64,000 nucleotides of DNA from Sneathia vaginalis (GTDB lineage Bacteria > Fusobacteriota > Fusobacteriia > Fusobacteriales > Leptotrichiaceae). Made by a program: the position numbers and the translations under genes. Positions 1-9,037 of the stretch are shown here, in pieces; position 1 is the stretch's first letter; every line of letters begins with the position of its first letter. Where the stretch lies: contig NZ_CP011280.1 in NCBI RefSeq assembly GCF_000973085.1, positions 832,642 to 896,641 of the forward strand, read 5' to 3'. The notes beneath the pieces are model-generated. The model ran no database searches, had not been told where the DNA came from, and saw only the letters and a list, made by a program, of their open reading frames with translations.

Positions 1-389
1 TTTGGCAATACTGTATTATATATTTTTGCATTATTACCTATTGCTATTGCTTTTGCAGCATTATTTTCAACTACTGAACCATGCCCTATTGAAACTGAAT
101 CACTAGCATTTGCTTCAGATCCTAATCCTATTGCTATTGCATAATCTTTAACTACTTGATATTGTACTTTTGAATCATTTTCACCTTTAGGATTTAAAGC
201 TATTGATCCTTTATTAGTATTTTCGCTACCCCAACTTCCAATTTTTCCCTTTTCTATACTTATATTAGTAGCCATCCCTATACTATTACTCATCATAAAT
301 AGCACTATCAAACTCGTTGTTATCTTTACCTTCTTCTTTAAACTTCTTTTTAAATATCTTTTTACTTCTTCTATATTTATATTCTTCAT
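1..389 (-). CDS. YadA-like trimeric autotransporter, N-terminal part (runs off window)
   Basis: The ATG at 389 opens a frame that continues past the window edge. It begins with a long basic signal region (MKNINIEEVKRYLKRSLKKK, then a hydrophobic stretch ending SNSIGMA), which resembles the extended signal peptide of large autotransporters. The mature part shows YadA-head repeats of the form AIAIGLGSEANA, SVSIGHGSVVENNA and AIAIGNNAKI. Such proteins form trimers that are secreted through their own C-terminal barrel and display an adhesive head on the surface. The stop codon of the upstream 170-residue gene overlaps the start (ATGA), so translation is probably coupled and both genes share the promoter with a G9 tract at 964-993. 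Only about 129 residues are visible, so the stalk and anchor are inferred. Confidence 0.88.
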   Translation of the reverse strand, partial: MKNINIEEVKRYLKRSLKKKVKITTSLIVLFMMSNSIGMATNISIEKGKIGSWGSENTNKGSIALNPKGENDSKVQYQVVKDYAIAIGLGSEANASDSVSIGHGSVVENNAAKAIAIGNNAKIYNTVLP

Positions 390-898
390 TTGTTAATCAC
401 TCCTAAATAATCATAATTTGTTTTTTTCTTGTACTGTCTGTAGAACTTGTACTTGAAATAGTCTTGCTTATACAATGAGTTATCCTTAGTATCTGCTATG
501 AATCTTTCTGTTTCCTCATCATCTAGTGATACTAGTATTATCTGTACATTCTTTGGAAAGCTATTATCCTTTAATTCCTTTATACTTCTATTCTTTAATT
601 TATCATTCTTTTCTTTTAGTAAGAATACAAATATTTTCTCACCAAACTTACTTAATCTGTCTTTATTCTTTTCTAATACACTTACATCTGGTAATATTAC
701 TAAAAACTCATTAGATACTTTCCAATTTAGTTTCGATTGTGTTAAGAAATAGTCTGCAAACTCATAGTCTATACCCTGTAAGTCTACGTGTTTAGTACTT
801 TCTATTTCTTTAGTATAATATGCATAATTATCCAATGATCGTGATACTGTAATATTACTTAATATTACAAAAATCCATATTAAAATTCCTTTTTTCAT
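386..898 (-). CDS. Secreted 170-aa protein coupled to a TAA; unknown function
   Basis: I do not recognise the family. The protein starts with a short signal peptide (MKKGILIWIFVILSNITVSR) and the rest is a soluble, lysine-rich domain with no membrane segment. Its N-terminal third matches the decayed ORF at 1320-1637 (shared ESTKHVDL/EGTKHVDL, FADYFLTQ), so it is a duplicated element that travels with TAA genes. It lies directly upstream of a TAA and overlaps its start by ATGA. A periplasmic helper for autotransporter biogenesis, in the way SadB serves SadA in Salmonella, is a reasonable guess from position only; no sequence similarity to SadB is claimed. Transcription starts from a promoter containing a G9 spacer tract about 75 bases upstream. 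Confidence 0.75.
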   Translation of the reverse strand: MKKGILIWIFVILSNITVSRSLDNYAYYTKEIESTKHVDLQGIDYEFADYFLTQSKLNWKVSNEFLVILPDVSVLEKNKDRLSKFGEKIFVFLLKEKNDKLKNRSIKELKDNSFPKNVQIILVSLDDEETERFIADTKDNSLYKQDYFKYKFYRQYKKKTNYDYLGVINK

Positions 899-963
899 TT
901 AACCTCCATTTTTGTCTATTTTTTAATGTTTATATTATAAAGTAAATATTTGCGATCTCTATC

Positions 964-993
964 ATTTTAACACCCCCCCCCAATAAAAATCAA
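964..993 (-). promoter_or_regulatory. Promoter with G9 spacer tract for the 170-aa gene and TAA
   Basis: On the minus strand: -35 TTGATT (988-993), -10 TAAAAT (964-969), spacer 18 bases, of which nine are a pure G run (973-981 read as C on the plus strand). Gain or loss of one G would change the spacer to 17 or 19 and so change promoter strength, as known for porA of Neisseria meningitidis. Confidence 0.7.
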
Positions 994-1140
994 CTTTATT
1001 TTACAGTTCTATGCATTTCATTATTTAACCTTTTATTTATTACTATTTCAAAGTTAATGTTTGTTTAACTCTCCACACAATACTTTTTTAACCTTGTTTA
1101 CTTTCTTTTTTTTGTGTAATCAAAAAAGATAGCTTTTTTT

Positions 1141-1637
1141 CTAAAACTGCCTTTTTCTTACTTTTTCTTTTTTAACCTTTTCAGGATAATTATTTTCATT
1201 TTCTTCACCAAGCATAACTCCAGCTCCAACACCGAATGCAAGATTTCCCTTATTATTTACTGAACCACTTAATTTATATACAAAGTTACGTTCTTCATTA
1301 GTTCCACTAAATCCTACTGCTAATGTATGTTATCCTCCATAGTATCCATATGCTGTGAATATATTATGTCTATATCTTGAAACTCACTAGATACTTCCCT
1401 ATCTATTTTTAATTGTGTTAGGAAATAGTCTGCAAATTCAAAATCTACTGCATGTAAGTCTACGTGTTTAGTACCCTCTATTACATTTGTATAATATACA
1501 AAATTGTCTAAATTTTTTGCTAAAGTAATATTAGTCATTATTACTAAAAATGAAATTAAAAGCTTTTTAGTAGTTAAAAAATTAAAATGTTGTTTAATTC
1601 TATATAGTAGTTTAGATAATATCACTGTATTCTCCAT
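1141..1637 (-). pseudogene. Fused remnant of a paralogous helper gene and TAA anchor
   Basis: From ATG 1637 the frame reads a signal-bearing protein related to the 170-aa gene at 386-898 (LDNFVYYTNVIEGTKHVDL), then leaves the homology after about residue 85 and ends at 1320. From about 1362 down to a stop at 1141 another frame encodes a YadA anchor: TAYGYYGG, then an in-frame stop, then AVGFSGTNEERNFVYKLSGS and NLAFGVGAGVMLGEENE. The simplest reading is a deletion that removed the end of the helper gene and nearly all of the adhesin, joining them out of frame, plus a further nonsense mutation in the anchor. The promoter copy (TTGAAA 1719-1724, TAAAAT 1695-1700, spacer 18) lacks the G tract. 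A short secreted ORF may still be translated. Confidence 0.8.
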
Positions 1638-1762
1638 TTTTTCCTCCTTATTGTTATGCTTTTACTTGTTTTTGTTTAAAAAAACAACTTTTTTATTTTA
1701 TCATTTCTAGTCTAAAATTTTCAACTTTATTTTACATATATACCCATCTGTTATTTAACCAT

Positions 1763-1802
1763 TAAAAAAAAGCATAAATCTATATTGATTTATACTTTTT
1801 TC
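1763..1802 (-). terminator. Rho-independent terminator after the RpiR-type regulator
   Basis: Ten-base stem (1771-1780 with 1787-1796, one mismatch-like G-T position) with a six-base loop, followed on the minus strand by seven or more T. The opposite face also has a T run, so it may work both ways. Confidence 0.7.
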
Positions 1803-1824
1803 CATTTATGTTCTTTTTTTTAAC

Positions 1825-2565
1825 CTATTTTATCATTAACACAAGCTTTTCAATTATCATGGTTGCTGCTAGGTGTAACATAAGTCTTGATCTGACTCTT
1901 TTTCTTAAGACAGTATTGTATACTGATAACACAATATCACTAATATTTCCTAGTGTGTTATTACCTAGTGAACATATGCAAGCTATCTTAACTCCATTCA
2001 TTTTGCTATTTATTAGTATATTATTGATTTCACTGTCTTCACCACTAAGTGAGAATACTATTATTAGGTCATCTGGTCCAGCTATTTCTGGTATTCTTTC
2101 TATTGCATATTTTTCAATATAGTCATTAGACCAAAAGCCTAATAGCTTTAGTTGTCTATTAAACTCTGTACTAACTTGTGAACTCATACCTAGACCTATA
2201 CAGAATATTCTCTTTGAAATTTTTATAGACTCAACTATTTTGTCTATAGTTTCTTCATTCAAGATACCTAGTGTTTTTAAAAAGTCCGACTTTATTGTTT
2301 CCTTTACTTTTTTAAAATCATTTACCTTATTCTCATTTTCATTCTCACGTATGTTGATAAGAGAAAACTTAAACTTAGAAAATGAACTATACCCTAACTT
2401 CTTACATGCACGTATTATTGTAGATGAGGATATGTATAAGGCATCCTCAATGTTTTTTATTTTCAATTCTTCTTTATTCTTATATTTCAACGCAAAATCT
2501 ACAACAAGCTTTTCAGTTTCTGATAATTCTTTATACTTCTCTCCTATATTACTTAGAATATCCAT
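1825..2565 (-). CDS. RpiR-family transcriptional regulator (HTH + SIS domain)
   Basis: A 246-residue protein of normal length for the family. Residues 1-75 form the HTH_6 domain (IEDALYISSSTIIRACKKLG is the helix-turn-helix), and residues 105-235 form a sugar-isomerase (SIS) fold with the phosphosugar-binding signature IVFSLSGEDSE. RpiR proteins sense phosphorylated sugars or amino sugars and control uptake and catabolic genes. The gene follows the TPR lipoprotein gene by 12 bases and ends at a strong terminator, so it is the last gene of that unit. The start is supported by GGAGAAG ten bases upstream. No sugar genes lie next to it, so the effector cannot be named. Confidence 0.88.
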   Translation of the reverse strand: MDILSNIGEKYKELSETEKLVVDFALKYKNKEELKIKNIEDALYISSSTIIRACKKLGYSSFSKFKFSLINIRENENENKVNDFKKVKETIKSDFLKTLGILNEETIDKIVESIKISKRIFCIGLGMSSQVSTEFNRQLKLLGFWSNDYIEKYAIERIPEIAGPDDLIIVFSLSGEDSEINNILINSKMNGVKIACICSLGNNTLGNISDIVLSVYNTVLRKRVRSRLMLHLAATMIIEKLVLMIK

Positions 2566-2577
2566 CTACTTCTCCAA

Positions 2578-3900
2578 TTATCTTAAACTACTTCCTACAC
2601 TTTTTATCAATTCAACAAATTCTTGATCTATATCTCTTTGGTAGAAGTTTAGCAATCTATCTAGTCCCATGTATCCGTTATACATATATCTATTTGTTTT
2701 TTCAACCTTTCTTGATTTATCTATACCATTACCAACAACTCTCATGCTTACAGTCACTTTTTCTTTAGTGTTATCTTGATCATAGTCTACATTTTGAAAG
2801 TACTTTAAGTTAATATTTGCCCCATAAGATACTTTTGTATATCCATATCTAGCTAATATTCTCTCTATTTGTGCTTCTTTTTCATAGCCAGCGTTTGTAG
2901 ATAATGTATATGTTCTTTCATAATTACTTTTTTCTTTGTTTTCTTTGTATAGTCTGTAGCTTCCCTTGTAATTATCAACTAATCTATGTGCATTGTAGAA
3001 AGCTTCAGCTGCTCTTTTGTAGTCTCCTCTTGATTGATAGTATAGACCTCTTTCATAGTATTCTTGAGCCTTAATTTGTTTTATTCTATTTCTACAAACT
3101 TCTCTATACACATCTATATCGCTTAGAATATATCTATAGTCAGAATACTTATTAAATATTTCATATGCCTTATCAAATTTATCTATAGCTCTTTCATAAT
3201 CTGCGAAATTATAGTCTCTTCTAGCATCATTTAAATATTCATTAGCATTACGTATGTCTATAGTCTTAACTAATGCATAGTATTTAGATTTTGAACCTAA
3301 ATAATTTGAATCAAAGTCTTGATATGTAGTATATGTTAATTTTAAGTATTTTAATTGTTCATCTTCATATGTACTAGCCTTATACAAACTAAAGAATTTA
3401 TCTGCTAACATTCTTGATACATCCTTATACATCCCAGAATATTCTGAAGAATATATGTTAATATCACGCATATCTTTTTGTATATTTGCTAGAGTATCTA
3501 ATTCCCCTTTAGAATACATATTAATATTTCTTGCTATACTATGTTCAAGACTACTAGCTAGTCTATTTGTAGTATATTTAGTTAGATAATTATCTCTGGT
3601 TAACACTTCTGGCATATATCTATTTACCATATACCCTACAGCAAATGCATCATACTTTATTTGTACATTATTTGTATTTTCTAATGACTTGTAGTAAGAA
3701 TCTATTGTGTTAAATCTTTTTAAAATTTCTTCTTTTTCTTTTAATGATAACCCTGTATATTTATTGTCTCCTGCTATTTTTAATGTTGTTTTAATACTTT
3801 CCCTGTATTCTCCTCTTTCAAATTGATTCCTTGCAATTTGTGCATCACAAGAAATGAAGAAAAGTAATAGAGAAATGTAAAACAAGATTTTTTTAAGCAT
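2578..3900 (-). CDS. TPR-like repeat lipoprotein, function unknown
   Basis: The start ATG at 3900 has AAAGGAG nine bases upstream, while the longer reading overlaps argS and lacks one. The N-terminus MLKKILFYISLLLFFISC is a lipoprotein signal with lipobox FISC, so the mature protein is probably anchored to a membrane on its periplasmic face. The 440 residues are rich in Tyr, Arg and Asp, and residues about 220-320 contain helical pairs of the TPR type (DYERAIDKFDKAYEIF, GDYKRAAEAFYNAHRL). The C-terminal 110 residues look like a separate beta-containing domain. It lies between argS and the RpiR regulator on one strand. Function is not recognised; a scaffold role is inferred from the repeats. 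Confidence 0.75.
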   Translation of the reverse strand: MLKKILFYISLLLFFISCDAQIARNQFERGEYRESIKTTLKIAGDNKYTGLSLKEKEEILKRFNTIDSYYKSLENTNNVQIKYDAFAVGYMVNRYMPEVLTRDNYLTKYTTNRLASSLEHSIARNINMYSKGELDTLANIQKDMRDINIYSSEYSGMYKDVSRMLADKFFSLYKASTYEDEQLKYLKLTYTTYQDFDSNYLGSKSKYYALVKTIDIRNANEYLNDARRDYNFADYERAIDKFDKAYEIFNKYSDYRYILSDIDVYREVCRNRIKQIKAQEYYERGLYYQSRGDYKRAAEAFYNAHRLVDNYKGSYRLYKENKEKSNYERTYTLSTNAGYEKEAQIERILARYGYTKVSYGANINLKYFQNVDYDQDNTKEKVTVSMRVVGNGIDKSRKVEKTNRYMYNGYMGLDRLLNFYQRDIDQEFVELIKSVGSSLR

Positions 3901-3919
3901 AAAATCACACTCCTTTATT

Positions 3920-5629
3920 TTACATCTTATCAACTGTCTTTATACCTAATAATCCTAAACCTTTTTTCAAAGCTTCTCCTACTTTTTGTGATAAAAGTAC
4001 TCTTGCATTTTTTAATTCTTCTGTTGGTGCTGTTAATATCTTTTCGCTATTGTAGAAACTATTGAATTTCTTAGCTAAATCGTAGATATAGTCGGCAATA
4101 ACATTAGGTCTTTTTGTTTCATATGCTTTAATAACTGATGTAGGGAATTTAAGTATAGTTGATACTAATTCTCTTTCTAATGGCGTAGAACCTTCTACTA
4201 ATACATCTTGATTTTCATCAGTACTATTTACCTTGCTTAGTATAGAGTTAATTCTTACATATGTGTATAGTAAGTATGGTCCTGTATTTCCTTCGAAACT
4301 TAAAACTCTATCCCATTCAAATAAGATAGGTGAAGTTCTATTTTGACTCAAGTCAAAGTACTTAATTGCACATACTCCAACTGCTTCTGAAATTTTATCT
4401 TTTTCTTCATCACTTAGGTCAGGATTTTTTACATCTACAACTTTTCTAACTTGTTCTTTTGCTTGATCTAGTAAGTCTGTTAAATGTATTACATTTCCAC
4501 CACGTGATGATAATATTACACCATTACCAAATCTCATTATTCCAAATTGTGTGTGGTGTTTTTCATAATCATATGGAGCACCTAACATCTTAGCTATTTC
4601 AAATACTTGTTTGAAGTGACCTTGTTGTCTTTCATCAACAACATATATTGATATATCTCCACCTAATTCATCTTTTACATATTTTATCTTTGCAAGATCT
4701 GAAGTTGAGTATAGGAAACTTCCATCTTTCTTTTGTACGATACATGGTGGTAATTTATCTTCATCAAAGAATACTACTAATGCACCATCATCTTCTTTTG
4801 CTATACCACGTTTTTTTAGATCTTCTAATACACCTGGCATCATGTCATTATAGAAAGATTCTCCATTAACTAATTCAAATTTAATGTTTAATCTGTCATA
4901 TACCTTGTTGTATTCCTTCATAGAGTAAGCTATGAATTCTTTCCATAGTGCAAGATTTACTGGATCTCCTATTTGAACCTTTCTTAATTCTTCTCTAGCT
5001 TGTTCTTCTAGTGAAGGATCTTTTTTTGATTCAGTTGAGAATAGAACGTATAGTCTTTCTAATTCTTCTATTGCATCTTTTTCATAAGCTTCTCTATTTA
5101 ACCACTTGTTATAGGCTACTATCAATTTACCAAATTGTGTTCCCCAGTCTCCTATATGGTTATCTCCTAATACTTTGAATCCTATTTCTTCATAGATCTT
5201 CTTTATTGAGTCCCCTATTATTGTTGATCTTAAATGCCCTATGTGCATTCTTTTTGCAATATTAGGTGATGAATAATCTATTACAACCAATCTGTCATTT
5301 GGTATTTCATAATCAAATTTTTCCTTACCAAATTTCTTTATTTCATCATTAATCTTTTCTTTTGCTACAAATATATTAATAAATCCTGGACCTGCTAATT
5401 CTAATTTTTCAATTATCCCTTTTCCATCAAATTTATCTATAAATTCTTGTGCTATTTCACGTGGATTTTTACCTAATGTTTTTGCATTTACCATTGCAAA
5501 GTTTGTTTGGAAATCTCCAAATTCCTTCTTTGTTGAATTTTGAACATATTTACTATCTAATTCTATGTTAAAAATCTTTTTTGCATTTTCATTTAACACA
5601 TCATAGACTTGATTTATTAGTAATCTCAT
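3920..5629 (-). CDS. argS: Arginyl-tRNA synthetase
   Basis: Class I synthetase that charges tRNA-Arg. In order it shows the Add1 N-terminal domain (about 1-80), the catalytic Rossmann fold opening with SSPNIAKRMHIGHLRSTIIG (HIGH box), the region FGIMRFGNGVILSSRGG in place of a canonical KMSKS as is usual for ArgRS, and an all-helical anticodon-binding DALR domain at the end. Length 569 is typical. I start at ATG 5629 because GGAGGT sits just before it; the ATG four codons earlier is itself part of that ribosome-binding site. A promoter is visible at 5664-5693. The downstream lipoprotein begins 19 bases after the stop. Confidence 0.97.
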   Translation of the reverse strand: MRLLINQVYDVLNENAKKIFNIELDSKYVQNSTKKEFGDFQTNFAMVNAKTLGKNPREIAQEFIDKFDGKGIIEKLELAGPGFINIFVAKEKINDEIKKFGKEKFDYEIPNDRLVVIDYSSPNIAKRMHIGHLRSTIIGDSIKKIYEEIGFKVLGDNHIGDWGTQFGKLIVAYNKWLNREAYEKDAIEELERLYVLFSTESKKDPSLEEQAREELRKVQIGDPVNLALWKEFIAYSMKEYNKVYDRLNIKFELVNGESFYNDMMPGVLEDLKKRGIAKEDDGALVVFFDEDKLPPCIVQKKDGSFLYSTSDLAKIKYVKDELGGDISIYVVDERQQGHFKQVFEIAKMLGAPYDYEKHHTQFGIMRFGNGVILSSRGGNVIHLTDLLDQAKEQVRKVVDVKNPDLSDEEKDKISEAVGVCAIKYFDLSQNRTSPILFEWDRVLSFEGNTGPYLLYTYVRINSILSKVNSTDENQDVLVEGSTPLERELVSTILKFPTSVIKAYETKRPNVIADYIYDLAKKFNSFYNSEKILTAPTEELKNARVLLSQKVGEALKKGLGLLGIKTVDKM

Positions 5630-5663
5630 ATTTACCTCCATTTTTTTATTACTTTTTCTATAT

Positions 5664-5693
5664 ATTATACAATAATTTTAAAGTTAGTGTCAA
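5664..5693 (-). promoter_or_regulatory. Promoter of argS
   Basis: -35 TTGACA (5688-5693) and -10 TATAAT (5664-5669), both perfect, with an 18-base spacer, immediately after the end of mgtE. Confidence 0.75.
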
Positions 5694-5694
5694 T

Positions 5695-7140
5695 TTATAG
5701 TTTTGTTATAAACATAGTTGCTAAACCTAAGAATAGGAAAAATCCACATACATCTGTTACTGTTGTTAATATTACAGCTGATGCCATCGCTGGATCTATA
5801 TTCATAGCTTGTAGTCCTATAGGTATTAAATATCCTACAAGACAGGCAATTATACAATTTCCTATCATTGACAAAAGTATTACTACACCTAAGTAGATAT
5901 TTTGAAAAGCTAGCGAAATTATTAATGCACATACTATTCCTATTAGTAGTCCGTTAATAAATCCTAAAACTATATATTTTATTGATATTTCTAAATTATC
6001 ATTACCATCATATTCACCAAGGGCTATAGACCTTATAGTTACAGCTAATGCTTGTGTTCCTGCATTACCACCCATTCCACTAACTATTGGCATAGTAACT
6101 GCTAATGCAACTACTTTATCTATAGTGTTTTGGAATAAGCCTACTGTGAATGAAGCTAAAAATGCTGTTAATAAATTTATCAATAACCATGGTAACCTCT
6201 TTTTTGTAGATTCATATAGGGATGTATATATATCTTCATCATCACCAGTACCTGCTAATTTAAGCATATCTTCTGTATGTTCTTCTTGTATTACATCTAC
6301 AACGTCATCTATTGTTATTATCCCCATTAAAGCCATCTTATCACTAACAACAGGAACTACCTTTAAACTATACTTTGAAACTAGTAAGGCTACCTCTTCT
6401 TGGTCGTCTTTGGGATTAACATATTTAAAATTTTCTTCTGTAATTTCTGATAATAGGGTGTCGTCTGATGAGCAAAGTATGTCTCTTAAATCGGCTTCCC
6501 CCATTAAAGCTCCATTTTCATCTAAGACAAATATTGTTTCTATATACTCTGTCTTAGGTCCTATTATCTTTATTTTTTCTAATATATCTTTCATCTTAAG
6601 ATTTTTTTTGAAGGCTATAAACTGCGTTGTCATTATACCCCCAGCACTATCAGTTTCGTAACCTAATAATTCTCTTAACTTATTAGCATCTGATCTTTTC
6701 ATGCTGTCTAGTAAGCTCTTCCTCTTTTGGAAGTTTATATACCCTAAAATGTCGACTATATCATCGGGTGACATATGTGAAAATATTTCAATAACTTCAT
6801 CTTCTGGCAATATTTCAACTATCTTTTTTTGTATTTTTTCATCTGCTTCTTCTATTACATTTGCTTTTTCTTCATAGTCTAGTGCATTCAAAATCCTTAA
6901 TATATCTTCATCATCTTCAAATTCTTCAAATGATTCTGCTATATCTACATCATGATGTTCTTCTAAGTACTCATGCAATTCTTCCTCTGTCCCTATATTC
7001 CTTATCTCATCAGCTATTTCCTCACAACTGACTTTTTCTTCCTCATTTTCCTTTTCATCATAATTATCTGATAGTCTTGCCTTTATTTCTTGTTTTAATT
7101 CTTCAACTTTTTTCTCGCTCAACTTATCCATATTTTCCAT
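5695..7140 (-). CDS. mgtE: Magnesium transporter MgtE
   Basis: Homodimeric Mg2+ channel of the inner membrane. The first 40 residues are an acidic Glu/Lys-rich leader. Residues about 45-160 form the superhelical MgtE_N domain (HMSPDDIVDILGYI), about 165-290 hold two CBS domains (GGIMTTQFIAFKK; MGIITIDDVVDVIQEE), and about 310-480 form five membrane helices with the pore signature PIVSGMGGNAGTQALAVTIR. Length 481 is close to the family's usual 450. Start ATG 7140 follows AAAGGAGG by eight bases; the GTG at 7149 overlaps that site and is rejected. It is divergent from tuf. I looked for an M-box magnesium riboswitch in the 238-base gap and saw no convincing one. Confidence 0.96.
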   Translation of the reverse strand: MENMDKLSEKKVEELKQEIKARLSDNYDEKENEEEKVSCEEIADEIRNIGTEEELHEYLEEHHDVDIAESFEEFEDDEDILRILNALDYEEKANVIEEADEKIQKKIVEILPEDEVIEIFSHMSPDDIVDILGYINFQKRKSLLDSMKRSDANKLRELLGYETDSAGGIMTTQFIAFKKNLKMKDILEKIKIIGPKTEYIETIFVLDENGALMGEADLRDILCSSDDTLLSEITEENFKYVNPKDDQEEVALLVSKYSLKVVPVVSDKMALMGIITIDDVVDVIQEEHTEDMLKLAGTGDDEDIYTSLYESTKKRLPWLLINLLTAFLASFTVGLFQNTIDKVVALAVTMPIVSGMGGNAGTQALAVTIRSIALGEYDGNDNLEISIKYIVLGFINGLLIGIVCALIISLAFQNIYLGVVILLSMIGNCIIACLVGYLIPIGLQAMNIDPAMASAVILTTVTDVCGFFLFLGLATMFITKL

Positions 7141-7311
7141 TATGTACACCTCCTTTTATTTTAGCCTTTACGGTATATATAGTATAACAAAAAAAAGTAA
7201 ATATATCTATTTAAAAATCAAAAAAATGCTTCTATCTCCAGAAACATTAATTTTTCATTTTGTATCATTTCCTCGTAATTTTTTTAATTAGCCCCTACAA
7301 TTCTAATATCA

Positions 7312-7341
7312 TTAGACAAAACGCATAAACTATGGTATAAT
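7312..7341 (+). promoter_or_regulatory. Promoter of tuf
   Basis: -35 TTAGAC (7312-7317), -10 TATAAT (7336-7341), spacer 18, with a short leader to the GGAGG at 7364-7370. Confidence 0.75.
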
Positions 7342-7378
7342 TTAAAAAAATATTATTAATTTTTTGGAGGAAAAACAA

Positions 7379-8563
7379 ATGGCAAAACAAAAGTATGAAA
7401 GAAGTAAACCACACGTTAACATTGGGACAATAGGACACGTTGACCATGGTAAAACAACAACAACAGCAGCAATATCAAAGGTATTAGCAGCAAAAGGGTT
7501 AGCACAAAAGGTAGATTTTGAAAATATCGACCAAGCACCTGAAGAAAGAGAAAGAGGAATAACAATCAACACTGCTCACATAGAATACGAATCAGAAACA
7601 AGACACTACGCACACGTAGACTGTCCAGGGCACGCTGACTACGTAAAGAACATGATAACAGGAGCAGCACAAATGGATGGAGCTATCTTAGTAGTTTCAG
7701 CAGCAGATGGTCCAATGCCACAAACAAGAGAACACATATTACTAGCAAGACAAGTTGGAGTACCTTACATAGTAGTATTCTTAAACAAAGTAGATATGGT
7801 TGATGACGAAGAATTACTAGAATTAGTAGAAATGGAAGTAAGAGAATTATTAACTGAATATGGATTCCCAGGAGATGAAATACCAGTAGTAAAAGGATCT
7901 GCATTAAAAGCACTAGAAGGAGACGCAAAAGCTGAAGAACAAATTCTAGAATTAATTAAAGCAGTAGACGATTACATTCCAACTCCAGATAGACCAGTAA
8001 ACTTACCATTCCTAATGCCAATAGAAGACGTTATGACAATAACAGGAAGAGGAACAGTAGTAACAGGAAGAGTAGAAAGAGGAACAGTTAAGGTTGGAGA
8101 AGAAGTAGAAATAGTAGGAATAAAACCAACTACAAAGACAACAGTAACAGGAATCGAAATGTTCAGAAAATTATTAGACCAAGGAGAAGCAGGGGATAAT
8201 ATCGGAGCATTATTAAGAGGAGTTAAGAAAGAAGAAGTAGAAAGAGGACAAGTATTAGCAAAACCAGGAACAATAACACCACATACAGAATTCAAAGGTG
8301 AAATATATGTTCTAACAAAAGAAGAAGGTGGAAGACATACACCATTCTTCACAGGATACAAACCACAATTCTACTTTAGAACAACTGATATAACTGGAGA
8401 AGTACAATTACCAGAAGGAGTAGAAATGGTAATGCCAGGAGACAACGTATCAGTAGAAGTTAAGTTAATACACCCAATCGCAATGGAACCAGGATTAAGA
8501 TTTGCGATAAGAGAAGGTGGAAGAACAGTAGCTTCTGGAGTTGTTGCAAAAATAGACAAGTAA
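7379..8563 (+). CDS. tuf: Elongation factor Tu
   Basis: GTPase that delivers aminoacyl-tRNA to the ribosome. The G domain motifs are all present: [10 protein letters not shown] (P loop), RGITI (switch I), DCPGHADYV (switch II) and NKVD. Domains 2 and 3 follow, including [20 protein letters not shown]. Length is 394, normal. Start ATG 7379 lies eight bases after GGAGG. The gene stands alone with its own promoter and terminator, away from any str operon. Its codon use differs visibly from its neighbours (strong preference for A-ending codons and few T-ending ones), which fits a very highly expressed gene and is not evidence of transfer. Confidence 0.99.
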   Translation: MAKQKYERSKPHVNIGTIGHVDHGKTTTTAAISKVLAAKGLAQKVDFENIDQAPEERERGITINTAHIEYESETRHYAHVDCPGHADYVKNMITGAAQMDGAILVVSAADGPMPQTREHILLARQVGVPYIVVFLNKVDMVDDEELLELVEMEVRELLTEYGFPGDEIPVVKGSALKALEGDAKAEEQILELIKAVDDYIPTPDRPVNLPFLMPIEDVMTITGRGTVVTGRVERGTVKVGEEVEIVGIKPTTKTTVTGIEMFRKLLDQGEAGDNIGALLRGVKKEEVERGQVLAKPGTITPHTEFKGEIYVLTKEEGGRHTPFFTGYKPQFYFRTTDITGEVQLPEGVEMVMPGDNVSVEVKLIHPIAMEPGLRFAIREGGRTVASGVVAKIDK

Positions 8564-8570
8564 GAAACAA

Positions 8571-8608
8571 AAAAAGGCTAAATGCTAATGAGCATTTAGT
8601 CTTTTTTT
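8571..8608 (+). terminator. Terminator of tuf
   Basis: Eleven-base stem (8576-8586 with 8591-8601), four-base loop, then seven T. Confidence 0.85.
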
Positions 8609-8615
8609 AACTACA

Positions 8616-9017
8616 TCACTTTATCTTCAATTCTTCTTTTAAAGCCTGTTGTAATAACTGAGAAAAATTAATTTTTTGTTCTTGTGCTAATATATCTAGC
8701 CACACTGGTAATACAACAGTCTTATTTTTTAAAGCTTGCTTTACTTTTGCTATCTCATATTCTAAATTAAACCTTACAAACGATATGATTTGATTTTCTC
8801 CAACTTTTTCTTGCAACTCATCAAAAGTTGATAATCTAGGAATTTCTATATTTTCATTAACATAGTCATTCATTTCTAAAACAATTACTTCATATACATT
8901 GTTTACTGCCTCATCAATCGTATCTCCATAAGTAACATGATAATCGATAGAACCATCTTTAAACTTATTAAAATCTGGACTGCAAGCATAATATACACCT
9001 TCACACGTGGTGTACAC
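8616..9017 (-). CDS. HicB-family antitoxin, apparently 5'-truncated and without HicA
   Basis: Residues 1-70 match the degenerate RNase H-like HicB fold (GVYYACSPDF, then VTYGDTIDEAVNNVYE), and the last 40 match the HicB ribbon-helix-helix end (KTVVLPVWLDILAQEQKINFSQLLQQALKEEL in part). The usual first 12-15 residues of the family (around a YPAVF-like strand) are missing. The only available start is GTG 9017, with a TGA two codons before it and no ribosome-binding site. HicB normally neutralises the mRNA-cleaving HicA toxin encoded beside it; no hicA is visible on either side. This is probably a decaying orphan, but it could be a working repressor if a cryptic start is used. Confidence 0.7.
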   Translation of the reverse strand: MYTTCEGVYYACSPDFNKFKDGSIDYHVTYGDTIDEAVNNVYEVIVLEMNDYVNENIEIPRLSTFDELQEKVGENQIISFVRFNLEYEIAKVKQALKNKTVVLPVWLDILAQEQKINFSQLLQQALKEELKIK

Positions 9018-9037
9018 TTGTCAAGATGGAATATTAC

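Noticed and set aside
6125-6661. Plus-strand ORF of 178 codons opposite mgtE
   Set aside because: Lies entirely inside a strongly supported gene, Ser-rich as expected for an antisense frame, with no ribosome site.
7141-7378. Magnesium riboswitch (M-box) before mgtE
   Set aside because: The gap contains no convincing set of conserved stems and is partly used by the tuf promoter.
7972-8559. Minus-strand ORFs opposite tuf
   Set aside because: Arise from the unusual codon bias of tuf; no promoter or ribosome site.
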